The notes under the pieces: model-generated
The model's input: the letters and a program-made list of their open reading frames with translations, nothing else
Databases searched by the model: none
Told to the model about the DNA's origin: nothing
Shown here: one piece after another, positions 35,635 through 46,813 of the stretch
Numbering within the stretch: position 1 is the first letter of the stretch
How the letters are laid out: each line of letters begins with the position of its first letter
Origin: Carex sylvatica
Taxonomy: Eukaryota; Streptophyta; Magnoliopsida; Poales; Cyperaceae
DNA length: 56,435 nucleotides
Direction: 5' to 3'
Assembly (NCBI GenBank): GCA_964058845.1
Contig: CAXKVR010000410.1
Location: forward strand, 1-56,435
Translations under genes and position numbers: made by a program

Positions 35635-38600
35635 TTAATAACCATCTTCATCGGATTGATCTTCGAGGTTTAGTCCATAACCAAGTCCTTCCTCAATTTC
35701 TTGCATGTCATACTCTTGCTCCGTGTCATAACCTTCATCACCTTCCTCTATAGGGTTCTCGTTATCCGTCACTATTGGTGAAATCTCCATCGTATCGTCT
35801 ACTAGTTCGAACTCATTTTCTCTAATTACCTCATTGTCCCAATTGAAGCCCTCTTCATTTGGTTCCAATACCGGATTATCCGTCATTTCCTCTTGGTAAA
35901 ATTCGATGTTTTCATCAAGAACATCCTCGACACGAAACTTGCCTTTCGGACTTGTTTTCATTGCTACCCACCATTGGCGTCTTAGAGGAGTGTCCGATGC
36001 ATAGGGAATGTAGACTACTTGAATTGATTGACATGCTAATACATACGGCTCAAAACTTTTTAGCCGAGAAGCGTGTTTCACCTCGACAATTCCATGTTTT
36101 TTGTCCTTTTTTACCCCATTTGTAATGTCAAACCAAATACACTTGAAGAGAGCAACCTTATTGCCTCCATCATAATTTAGCTCAACTATATTGTCAAGAA
36201 TTCCATAGTAGTCGTGTTGCTCCCCATTTTCATCCCACTATCCTTTGATGCAAACACCGCTACTTTTTGTTGCCTTGTTTTTTCCATAATTTTCGGTGTG
36301 AAATCTATACCCATTTATATCGTACACTTCGTAACAGTTAGCAACTTTAGATGGCTTGAGTCCCACCTTTCGGATGTAATTATCACAATCATCAATAGAG
36401 AGTACCTTTTCTCGTAACCAATCTCCGTAACTCTCTTGACGAACTTTGTCCAAATCCTGAGGTCTTGTACCACTGTTGAGCAAGCATGTATCGAACTCTC
36501 TGCAAATTCAAGAAGATACACAAATAAGATTTTGAGCAACTGAACAGCATGCAAGGTTAACCATTTTGACTAAGATGCAAGATCACGAAGACAAACATTA
36601 ATTATAATTGTACCTTTCATACTTGTCACGGATCTCGGGGCAGTTTTGAAGGACATAGTAGTGTGCTGCTTTATAGTCCCTATCACTGAGAACTACTCGA
36701 TTTTCCTTTCCAACCGGACGGCCAAGATTATAAAATACCGATAGTCCTCCTTGCGAAGGTTTACTCTTTGTAACTTGATGTTGGCCATTTCGATGATTTT
36801 CTTCAAAATATTTGGAGCAAAAGGTTGATATCTCTTTGACAATTGTAGCCTCGACAATTGAACCCTCCATACGTGCCTTGTTTGTCACTCTCATCCGTTG
36901 TTCTTTGTTACGCCTAAAATTTAAAGAGTTAGTGCGGATAGTTAAGTAGTGTTTCATTATGTAATTAAAAAGAATCGTAAAAAAATAACAAACCTTTCAC
37001 ATGGAAACATCCACCGGGACCCTACTGGCCCACCCAATCTAGCCTCGTGTGCTACGTGCACCACAAGATGCTCCATTGAATCGAAGAAACTGGGTGGGAA
37101 AATTTTTTCCATTTTGCAAATTGTAACACGAATATCTTTTTCTAATTGGTCGATACGGGATGGTAAGAGCTCCTTGGCACATATCTCTCTAAAAAAGCTT
37201 GAGATCTCACATAAAACATCCCAAACCTCATCGGGAACGAAGTCGCGAAATGCGACGGGAAGTAGGCGCTCCATGAAGACATGCATATCATGGCTCTTTA
37301 GCCCAATTAGGGTACATGTTGTGAGGTTAACACACCTTGACCAATTCGATGCATAGCCATCGGGAAACCTCACTAAGTCCTTTAACCATGTCAAAACTTT
37401 TTGCTTTTGCACTAAAGTAAGTGCATATGGAGCCTTATTTTTTATCATCTTTCCCGGGATTCGAGGGTGCGGGGTTAAGTGCTGACCGGGACGATCACAA
37501 ATAAGAGCCAAATCCTTCCTTGATTTTTCATTATCCTTGGTTTTGCCACCTATGCTTAAGAGCGTGTAAATCAAATTATCCGCAAAAATTTTCTCCAAAT
37601 GCATAATGTCAATATTGTGAGGCAAAAGATTGTCCTTCCAATATGGTAATTTCCAAAAAATACTCTTCTTTTGCCAATGATGAGTATCCTTATAACCCTC
37701 AATTTGGTCTAAGTCCGCAGTTTTGCCCCATACGATCTCATTTAGTTGGCTCACTTCCTCGAGAATCTCCTCGCCCGTTTTAATGTGAGGTGGCCCATCG
37801 GACTCAGCTCTTCCTTTTATGAAATTCTTTTTATCTCGACGAAATGGGTGATCTGGAGGCAACATGCATCTATGACAATCGAACCAAACTGGTTTCCCAC
37901 CATACACCAGTCGGAAGGCCTTTGTTTTCTCTTGACAATAATAGCATGCCAATCGTCCATGTGTACCCCACCCACTTAGCATTTCGTAAGCGGGATAATC
38001 ACTTACCGTCCAAATAAGTGACGCACGCATCTTGAAATTCTCCTTTCTATATGCATCCCATGTCACCTCTCCCAACCACAATTTATTCAACTCGTCAATT
38101 AACGGTTCAAGAAGAATGTCAATGTCACGTCCCGGATGTTTTGGTCCGGGAATGACAAGCGCGAGAAACATGGTGTCTTCTTTCATTATCATCTCCGGTG
38201 GTAGGTTATATGGAAAGATAAACACCGGCCAACATGAATACGGAACTGCACTAGAGTTGAAAGGCATGAATCCATCGGTTGTGATACCGAACACCACATT
38301 TCTCACCTCTTTTGCGAATCTCGGATACTTCTCCATGAAATGCTTCCAAGCCTCACCATCGGCCGGATGCACCATAATCCCGGGTTTGTCACGCTTACCC
38401 TCCTTGTGCCATCTCATATTTTTCGCATTTGATTCGGTCATGTACATCCTTTGAAATCTTTGGGTGATAGGAAGGTAATGGAGTGTCTTTTGTGGAACGG
38501 ATTTTGCATCTTTATTTGATCCCGGTGGCTTATATCTCGGTTCTTGACATACATCGCAACATGTATTCTCCTCGTTCCTTTTGTAATAAAGCATACAAAA

Positions 38601-39266
38601 CTTTGGGCATACATCTATTTTCTTATGCTCCATGCCCAACCCTTCGATCAATCTCTTAGATTTGTAGAAATTATCCGGCATTTTTGAACTAGGAGGAAGC
38701 ATGGTCTTAATGAGGCTCATCATTCCATCATAGCACTTTTGACTCAATTGATGTTCCGACTTTAACGCTAAGGCTTGCGTGACCGCCGACAATATGGTGT
38801 GGTTTTCGCATTTCAAAGGACCGGCCAAGTTCTATTCCCAAAGAGGTGTTTCCGATGCGGCTAGCATGTCGAAGAATTTTTGTGCTACTCCGGTGGGTTG
38901 GTCATCGTCCAAATCAAAACTTGGTCCAGCGGCGGCCCTTAACATATCTCCCATTTGATCAGTTGGTGGAGGGGATGGAGGATTGATAGCTTCCTCGAGA
39001 ACTGACTCCCCGTGCTTGTGCCAAACACCATATAGGGCGCAAAAACCGTGTTTATAAAGGTGTATCTTAACTGTTTCCACATCTCGTCGATAGAGGTTTG
39101 CGCATTTTTGACAAGGACAAGGGATACATTTCCTTCCATTAGCGTCGATAGTCACAACATCGGATTTGGATAATGCCACTCGCGCAAATTCTTGAACACC
39201 ACTAACAAATTCGGGTGCAACTCGTGTTCGGTTGTTGTACATCCACTCACGATTGTTAGTGGCCAT
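35635..39266 (-). pseudogene. TNP2/TNPD-type CACTA transposase with two in-frame TAG codons
   Basis: Main catalytic transposase of CACTA elements. Three exons on the minus strand, 39266-36994, 36913-36614 and 36499-35635, are phase-consistent and total 1146 codons. Order: N-terminal transposase-associated domain with CPCQKC and HLYKHGF (residues ~48-76); TNP2 catalytic region (CDVCQEPRYKPPG, WPVFIFPYNLPP, HNIDIMHLEKIFADN, GLKSHDMHVFMERLLP); DUF4218 region (MEHLVVHVAHEARLGGPVGS, RWMFPCER); DUF4216 (VELNYDGGNKVALFKCIWFD); and an acidic C-terminal tail. The frame is open except for TAG at 38832-38834, between the N-terminal domain and the catalytic region, and TAG at 36238-36240, before DUF4216. 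Each is a single-base change from a sense codon. Start ATG 39266 is chosen because the conserved domain starts shortly after it. Suppression or readthrough is conceivable but unproven. Confidence 0.93.
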
Positions 39267-40449
39267 ATAAAGTTACCTATACCATCGAGGCATTAGTTAA
39301 GTTATATTAAAAAAAGAATGATATGCAAGTAGCAATAATTTACACAAGTGGTACATATGTATTAATTCATCTTTATTGTTAGATATATATTAATTCATTA
39401 AATGGTACACCTATATTATTGTATTTGCATTTCTCACCTTCTAGTAATATTCAATTTCGATTGTTGATCCATTATTGGCTACCAAGTTCTCTTAGACATT
39501 ACATCAAACACCTAAGGTGCACATGCTAAGGTGTAGGACCAAACACTTAAAAAGTGAGAGAGATGCTAATGTACATATAGTCATGAGCAAGTGCAGGTAC
39601 AAATTAAACCACCATTAATTAATTTCATCTTAAATGTTTAGATTCCACTGGAAAAAATGGAGCCCAAAAATCTGTACCTATTAAGGGCCGTTGGCAGCAC
39701 CTGGAAACAGAGAAATAGTGTGGAGAGAGATATGAGGGATTAGAGAGGGGTAGAGGGAGAGATATTAGAGAGAAAGAGAGAAAGCGGGTATGTAAGATTG
39801 TTTTCGTGAGAGAGAGAGATAGAGATAGGAATAGGTCGATGAAACCTAAGTAATGTTAAAATGGAGTCTGAGATATTGGGATCGTGTTTGAGTCAGAGGC
39901 AATCAACATTTCCATAGGGGGGCCGATAGAAATACTGGCATTTCTTTTTTTACTTTTAACTGTATCTTATTGCGTACCCATTTTGTACGCATGAAAGTAT
40001 GTAGTTCACATGGTCACAACAAGGCAGTGCAGAAATTAAATGGTCACAACAAGGCAATGCAGAAATTAAATTTGATATTTCTTTTGTTCACATCCTACTT
40101 AATTGTTCACATCCTACTTAATTGTTCGCATCCTACATAATTAACACATCCTACTTAACAAAAGAAAGCGCATTAACACATCCTACTAAATTGATCACAT
40201 ATTGATAAATTTAAAGCACATTAACACATCCTACTTAATATTGTTAGCGCATTTTGTCAACTACTGCATTAGAACTGTTAAAACCATGCTTGGCAATGAC
40301 AGAGTTCTCGGATCAAGGTTCCTCTCCCCCTTCCTGATTGCCCTACTACCACCAGATGCCTCTGCGGTTGATGCCCCCTCCTAACAAAATGCAGCAAAAG
40401 TTTGATAAATATGCAGATAAGTATAAATATGCAGAGGTATAAACTACAT
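39267..40449. other. Spacer between the two minus-strand CACTA genes
   Basis: Non-coding. It has a GA-rich tract (39715-39835) and a short tandem array of CACATCCTACTTAATTGTT-like 19-mers at about 40085-40160. The promoter or leader of the TNP2 gene is expected at its left end, but no strong core element was seen. Confidence 0.45.
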
Positions 40450-42782
40450 TTAGCTCTTCATTGGACTTACAGGGAATTTAGGAGGTTTAAATCCTGTACG
40501 TTTAGAGAGTGCGTCTAAGCACATCTTCCTGTATAGAGTCTCTTCTTTATTCGCTTCCCTTTCTGCATTGTGTCGCTTCTCTACTTCAGCTATCTTCTCG
40601 GCAAACCCTTTTTCTGCAGCGGCTAGTGTGTCCTTTAGTAATGCTTCGACCTCCTCAGTCGTGAATACTTTATGCTTTTTTTTAGTCGAGGTGGCAGTGC
40701 TTTTGGTGGGTGATACAGATGCCTCCATTGCCTCAAGCTCTCGATTGGCTCTTGACTTTCTTGACCGAATGCCAAAGCCGTACAACCTGCCTCTCTTGTC
40801 CTCTCCCTTGACAGCCAAGTCCCATATCACTTCATCGTCCAATCCTTTCCCATGTGACCCTTTTAATGCTTTAAACTCATTCTGCATTGGATCGACAGTA
40901 TAGTTATTTCAAATGTCATCACACTTGTTACATTTTAAAAAAAAAAAATATCTTAACACCAGCTATATATTTTTGTAGAAGTATTATGCATATATTTCAA
41001 TTGTCAAGTCATCAGCTTAACAGCAGCTATATATCAGATACAGCAGTAACAACAGCAATATATTTTTATAGATTAACAACAGCTATATATAGGTTGACAG
41101 CAGCTAACAACAGCAATATATTTTTATAGATTAACAGCAGCTATATATAGGTTGACAGCAGCTAACAACAGCTTAACATTGATACAAAATAACTAACCCC
41201 TTATTCTAACTATTAAAAATGTATAGAGACAGAAAGATTATATACCGCTGCGTCTTTTGCTCTGTCATTGACATACTCGTTCGATGACTTCCTCAAGTGA
41301 GTTCGGTCGAAAACATCCTTCAAATCAACAGAAGGCCCCTTCTCAGCAATCTGAAATTTAATTATGAATTCATAAGATGTCAGTCAATGCATTTTTCTTG
41401 TTGGAAGCATTCTAATGTAACGTATTAGTTAAAAAAAGAAATACCAATTTCATCTTGTGCCTGTACGAGCTTCTAGATCCACCGACATGACTGGCGACTC
41501 CCTTTCCATGAACTAGTTTGTTATTTCGGTTGATTGTTGAACTTTTTTCCCAATTAGGATTCTTAAATATGTTGCACAGACCCTTCCAGTGGTCCAAACT
41601 CTGGCACCATGGTGTACAAAATTCTTTCCATTGCTCCTTGTCTTCACTGATTTTATTAGTGTAGTTTTTCCTGGTTTGGACCAGTACACGGCTGTAAGCA
41701 TCAGCAGCTATTCTCTCGAAGACATCGAGACAAAAGCCCGACATCTTCGCCATCAGCCCATGAGTACCGCTGCAAGAATTTACGAAGGATTTGTAACCTC
41801 ACCCGTGTTGGAAACATGTTGAACGACCTGATGGGTCCCGGCAAGCATTCACATGTTGCAACCCTAATTGTTGTGATTATTTTTGTGCACTCAGGTTCCG
41901 ATGTGAACTCCCTGTCTCCAACAATCTTCAGCTTGGGCCTGCTATCTGGGTGAACCGGATCACGAGGCTTGCCTGGGCCCCTTCCACACCTCACGTCGGA
42001 CTTCTTCTTGTTTCTAATTCTCTTTCTTTTGCGAGTCTGCACTTTAGAGGATGACCAATCCAGGTCTTCACCACTGGCTTCACGGGCTTCAGGACATTCA
42101 CGTAAGCTAACACGCTTTTGGAACCTCCTGCTGCCATCATCCTCCAATACCGGAGGAGATGCGGTCGAGCAACCTGAAGCGTTGGTCGTAGTTGAGTCTG
42201 CGGCAGCCGATGAGTTTTCAGGTACGTCATCATGGTCTGAATTGTCAGCTGAGTTGAGAGAGAAATATTCGTCTGCAGATGAGACTTCGTGAGCGGATGA
42301 GTCAGCGGCTGCTTCTGCTTCTGAATTGTCAGCTGCGTCTAAAGCTGACTCGGTGGGATTTGAGACAGAATTGTTTAGCCTTGGAGAACGGCGGGGGGGG
42401 GGGGGGGCATCGTGGTCGAGATCTTGCGTTTGGCTCGGTTTCTGCCAGAACTTTGAGGTTGTAGTGCCGAAGCTGGATTAGGCAGTGGCACATATGCTGG
42501 ACTCTCGGGGTTGTTAGGCGGTTGAGTCTTGGGTTCGGATGCATCTGACAGCGAAGGTGGATCAGATGGTGCCACATTTGCTGGGGTCTCGGGGGATTTA
42601 GGCGGTGGCAGATTGGGGTCAGCAACAGGTGATGACACCTTCGGTTCTGGCACTTTTGCTGAGGGCCTATATGGTTTGACCAGTGAAATCACGCGTTTGG
42701 CTGCATGACTCTTAGTCAACATTCGCTTTGGACTGTGAACAATGGCCTCGAGATGCGAGACGTCATCATGGGGTTCAGCCAT
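40450..42782 (-). pseudogene. Ptta/En/Spm (TNPA-like) protein gene, frameshifted
   Basis: Accessory CACTA protein of the plant transposase-24 type, expected to bind the subterminal repeats. Minus strand: first exon 42782-41445, then 41350-41246 (IAEKGPSVDLKDVFDRTHLR) and 40881-40450. The N-terminus is Pro/Ser-rich and low complexity. The conserved part includes LPGPIRSFNMFP, WKGLCNIFKNPNW and HVGGSRSSYRHKM, then the RGRLYGFGIRSR block and a C-terminal Glu/Lys-rich coiled coil (EEVEALLKDTLAAAEKGF). The first exon changes frame at a run of 15 C on the coding strand (42393-42407) and again near 41738 just after GEDV. A run of 13 or 16 would join the first two frames. The homopolymer could be a real slippage mutation or a sequencing error. 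Start ATG 42782 (MAEPHDDVSHLEA) is the first in good context; an in-frame ATG at 42815 also exists. Confidence 0.8.
40995..41175. repeat. Tandem AACAGCAGCTATATA repeats in a TNPA-like intron
   Basis: Two main ~70-bp copies sharing CAATATATTTTTATAGATTAAC and TAGGTTGACAGCAGC blocks, with shorter partial copies on the left, between coding exons of the minus-strand TNPA-like gene. Confidence 0.7.
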
Positions 42783-43439
42783 GTAATCTGTAAGAGTGCA
42801 GATAAGTACCAGCAACTGTATTAATTATAATTTATCAATTATATCAACTAGTGATTGTAAGTTCAGTGAAACAAAACTGATTTAAAATATCAACAAAGGA
42901 ATATAAAATCTGGTCATGATTGAAAGTTCAAGAAGAGAAAGACTTCTAGAGAGAGATTATATGATGTCTTAAACATATGGGAATTAATTAAATCATTCAT
43001 ATTCAGATTAAGCTTATATGCAATGCAAAAAATGCAAACTTGATATTCCTCCTAACACTTCATTAACCATCTAATTTCTACTACAGATCTTAAGTTTATA
43101 AACAAATGCAAAAAATCAACCGAAATTACCAGCCAGATATATTACATGACAGAAATTGATGAACTGGTACGGTAACACTAGCCTAAAACTGGCTCTAAGA
43201 GCACCGCTACATACGGCCAGGTAAGGTACCAGTAAAAGCAGAGCAAATGACATCTAAATTGGGGTTAAGTTTCACACCCTTATCCCTCCTTGCAAGTAAC
43301 AACCAACCAAAAACACAAATTTTCGGACCCTTTCCATAATTTTATCAAAAATTCTGAAACTTAAGTGAACAAAACCCTAAAGTACAAAACCCTAATTTAC
43401 AAGACCTAAGTCAACAGAACTACATACCTATCAAGTGTT

Positions 43440-43990
43440 GGCAAAAATCGCAGCTTTGCTTAGAAAGGGAGGTCGATTGATCGCAGCTTTGCTTAGAAAG
43501 GGAGAAATCGCAGCGGATGCTTAGAAAAGGGGGCAAATCGCAGCTGAGGTCGATCGATCGGCTTTGCTTAGAAAGGAAGCAGAGAGGGTGGTGAGGTTAG
43601 TGGCGGCTGCATTTGGGGAGAAATCACAGCGGATGCTTAGAAATGGGGGCAAATCGCAGCTGAGGTCGATCGATCGGCTTTGCTTAGAAAGGGAGCAGAG
43701 AGGGTGGTGAGGTTAGTGGCGGCTGCATTTGGGGAGAAATCGCAGCGGATGCTTAGAAATGGGGGCAAATCACAGCTGAGGTCGATCGATCGGCTTTGCT
43801 TAGAAAGGGAGCAGAGAGGGTGGTGAGGTTAGTGGCGGCTGCATTTGGGGAGAAATCGCAGCGGATGCTTAGAAATGGGGGCAAATCGCAGCGGAGGTCG
43901 ATCGATCGACTTTGCTTAGAAAGGGAGCAGAGATGGTGGTGAGGTTAGTGGCGGCTGCATTTGAGGGAGAAATCGCAGTGTCTGAGGGAG
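43440..43990 (-). repeat. 116-bp tandem repeats in the leader region of the TNPA-like gene
   Basis: CGGATGCTTAGAAA starts at 43514, 43630, 43746 and 43862: exact 116-bp periodicity with only a few substitutions between units. Each unit carries GGTCGATCGATCGGCTTTGC and GTTAGTGGCGGCTGCATTTG. The array lies about 660-1200 bp upstream of the gene's ATG and is GC-richer than its surroundings. Near-identity of the units shows recent amplification. It may contain transcription start sites or a spliced leader: AAACCCTA motifs lie at 43373-43396 and an AGGGTTT at 44025. Confidence 0.88.
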
Positions 43991-46793
43991 AAGGGTGTTT
44001 TTGCGGAGATGAGGAGGAGAAGCTAGGGTTTCTAAGGAGGAGACGGGGGTTTTCGCATTTGATTTTCAAAAAACGCTAAGTCCTCCAGAGAAGGCTCTCT
44101 GTAACTCACCCTACCCTTTACTCTCCTCCATTTTTTTACTCAGTTAGTATACAATTAGCGGTACTGATTAGAGCCGCCTGATCAATGTTGCACGAATCAT
44201 GAACGATAGACAGCTTTCCAGATGGGGCGAATTTCTACCTGATGGATGGTATTACCTGAGAGAAATTGTTCCGAATTAATTCATCTACTAAAATGGAGAC
44301 AGTCTTTTAAATCTGAACAATTCATCACACATCAAAGGGCTCTGATTAACCCAGTAGCCAATAAGATAATAATTGCACACTAAATTATATGCACAAAAAT
44401 CCCAAAAAAAAAAAGGTTATTTTTACCATATTATGTGAACAAAATGTACATACAAATATAAAATTTGTACAATTTCATTATTATTTGGCTCTTGTCATAG
44501 TGTTATTAAATGTGGACCGTGCATTTTCACGTTTCAAATCGACGGTTGATTTTTCTTCAAATGATTCAAATTTAACTTTTAACTGATCAAGATATAACCC
44601 TTAACATACACAATAGAAATGATTTTCAATTTGGTTATGTTTAGGCTTTGATCCGATGTGATGTGATTACAGCCATTCGATGGCATGATAGTCCGTAAGC
44701 TTGATGGATGTGAAAATCAAGGTAAATTCCGACCAAATTTTCACACAAACAATTTAAACTATTAATCTTTAATTATAACGGTTCTGATCGACCGATGCAC
44801 GACATTTTTGTTTCTTTCTTCATTAGCCTCCACAATTGATGTTGTTATTGCATGACAAGTATATAGCAATGATAGAGTTGTTAACACAACATGCATCTGC
44901 TAATGTGCTATTTTACGTGTCTATATCGCTTACTAAGATGTAAAAACACGAATTAATATTGATTATTGTGTAAATTTCACATATTGATAAATTATTTTCA
45001 ATAATTATGTTTAACACACAGATTGTCAATTTTCTTCAGTAATTACAAAATATCACATCTCATGCAAATAACCAATAGTACATAACAAATTGAATATGTC
45101 AATCAATTAGTCATGACATGTACAACTATAATTAAAATAACAAAATATAATTATTACATCCTTTACAAAATTTATATCTTATGTACAGCTATATATTCTT
45201 ATAAATTCACATGTTATTGTACTAAGATTCCACTTATTATTCTGGAACACAATTAATTTATATCTTATGTAGGCATCCGACACGTCACACAAAAATTAAA
45301 ACCAAAAATTTACTTCTCGGATGCTGAATTTCACTTCCCTCTCAAATTTGTGCTTTGTTTACTAACAGAGCAGTTCTGATCTAACGCAGCACTTCACACT
45401 TATAATCTATATATACAAATCCTTACCGACAAACTGAAGGAAGAAAGAAACTCGCTGTCTATAACATAATTTGGCGAAAAAAATTTCCCCCCTTCGTAGC
45501 CAGCGAAATCTCTCCAAGGGTTTGTTGCTCTCAGGTATTGCGCGTTCAACCATTAACTTCACGGTTTGAGATTAAATCTCCAACTGATTTGAGATTCGGG
45601 CTAGCGCGGGGATCCTTCATTTAAGGGCATTGAGATTCTTGTAATGGAAAAAAGAAGGTCCTGATATACTTATTCGGGAAATAAGGTATTCCAAGGTCAT
45701 GTAGAGGTGGTGAATTCCGAAATCCTTCCCCCTATTTGGGATATACTTAGCCGCCTCCATCTCATTTCGGCTAAAACCCATCTCCTTTCCTCTTTTCCTC
45801 TTTCTCTCTTTCCTTTAGGTCACGACAATCACGCGTCTCTGAATCACTATAGCCAAGAAGTTTACCACAAAAAGGAAGTGGATTCAACCACCGGATGTAG
45901 CTATCTCAATTCTTTAAACCATATTGGCAAATAAGCAGGAGCTCTCTCAAATACTGGAATTTGCAAATATGGTTTAAAGAAAGACATCAAGTACACGGGG
46001 ATTGAGATTTTTACTTAATAGCGTTGAAGGTTAAAGGTAATCTGCAAGTATCTTAGTTTGTACAAGAATTTTTGGAGGGTATACACTTAAATGAATTGGA
46101 TCCAACTGGTACAATGACTAAGATATTTTAGTTAGGGTTTAGGTTTTAATTTTTGGTTTGGTCTTGAATAAACCAAACTGATTTGAGCAGATTAGTGCAA
46201 CCAAAATTATGCTCAATCAAGCAATGAAATAGAGCGATCTTTATACCTGTCGAACCCATTCACAATGGCAAAAGGTCCAGAGAATTCAAGTTGCTTCTAT
46301 GAACATTGACCGTGGAAAGCAAATTTCATTTTTAATAGGGTTATAAGAAGGTTAGTAGGGGGCAGTGACACAAATTGCGGCTGTATAAAGCAATTCTCTA
46401 AATCTCATTCTAAATATAAATTAAGAATATCATTCAATTTGAGAGTTTTTTATGTTCAATTTATAATCAATACATTTAATTAAATTGAGAGATACTCTTT
46501 CTTTCTTCCTGTAGTCTATATATTTATTGTGATTCTATAGTCTCCTTGATTCAATTAATTGCTTCACTACCAGTTGGTGGCTTGCTGCTGCAACAATAAC
46601 CCTTCTCAGCAAAGGTAAACAACTGGTTTATCATTTGTAGTTCCTTAATAAATAATTTAGGCTTACTCTTTTTAAAGACCCCTTTTTTGTTACTTACTGA
46701 TTCATTTTGCTGAAAGAAGAAACCAACTTTAATTCTCTGAATCAAAGAAACACACTTTGCTGCCTATAACACACTTCTTCTTCTTTTTTTCAG
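43991..46793. promoter_or_regulatory. Divergent promoter region and leader intron of the CACTA genes
   Basis: Between the minus-strand and plus-strand transcription units. On the plus side CTATATATAC (45408-45417) is a good TATA box. A leader exon would run from about 45440 to the donor CTCAG|GTATTG at 45534, and a 1.26-kb leader intron ends at TTTTTTTCAG 46793, just before the coding exon. On the minus side the region near 44040-44100 has pyrimidine-rich leader-like sequence in transcript sense. No domain-bearing open frame is seen; the frames at 45707-45934 and 44389-44586 are unsupported. Confidence 0.5.
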
Positions 46794-46813
46794 TATGGAA
46801 GACAACAACCAAT

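Noticed and set aside
37746..38454. Plus-strand frames of 77 and 140 codons opposite the TNP2 transposase
   Set aside because: Antisense shadows of a strongly conserved transposase frame.
43869..44069. 66-codon minus-strand frame overlapping the 116-bp array (Ser/Pro-rich)
   Set aside because: It is leader-type sequence, includes repeat units, and has no domain; possibly an upstream frame but not supported as a gene.
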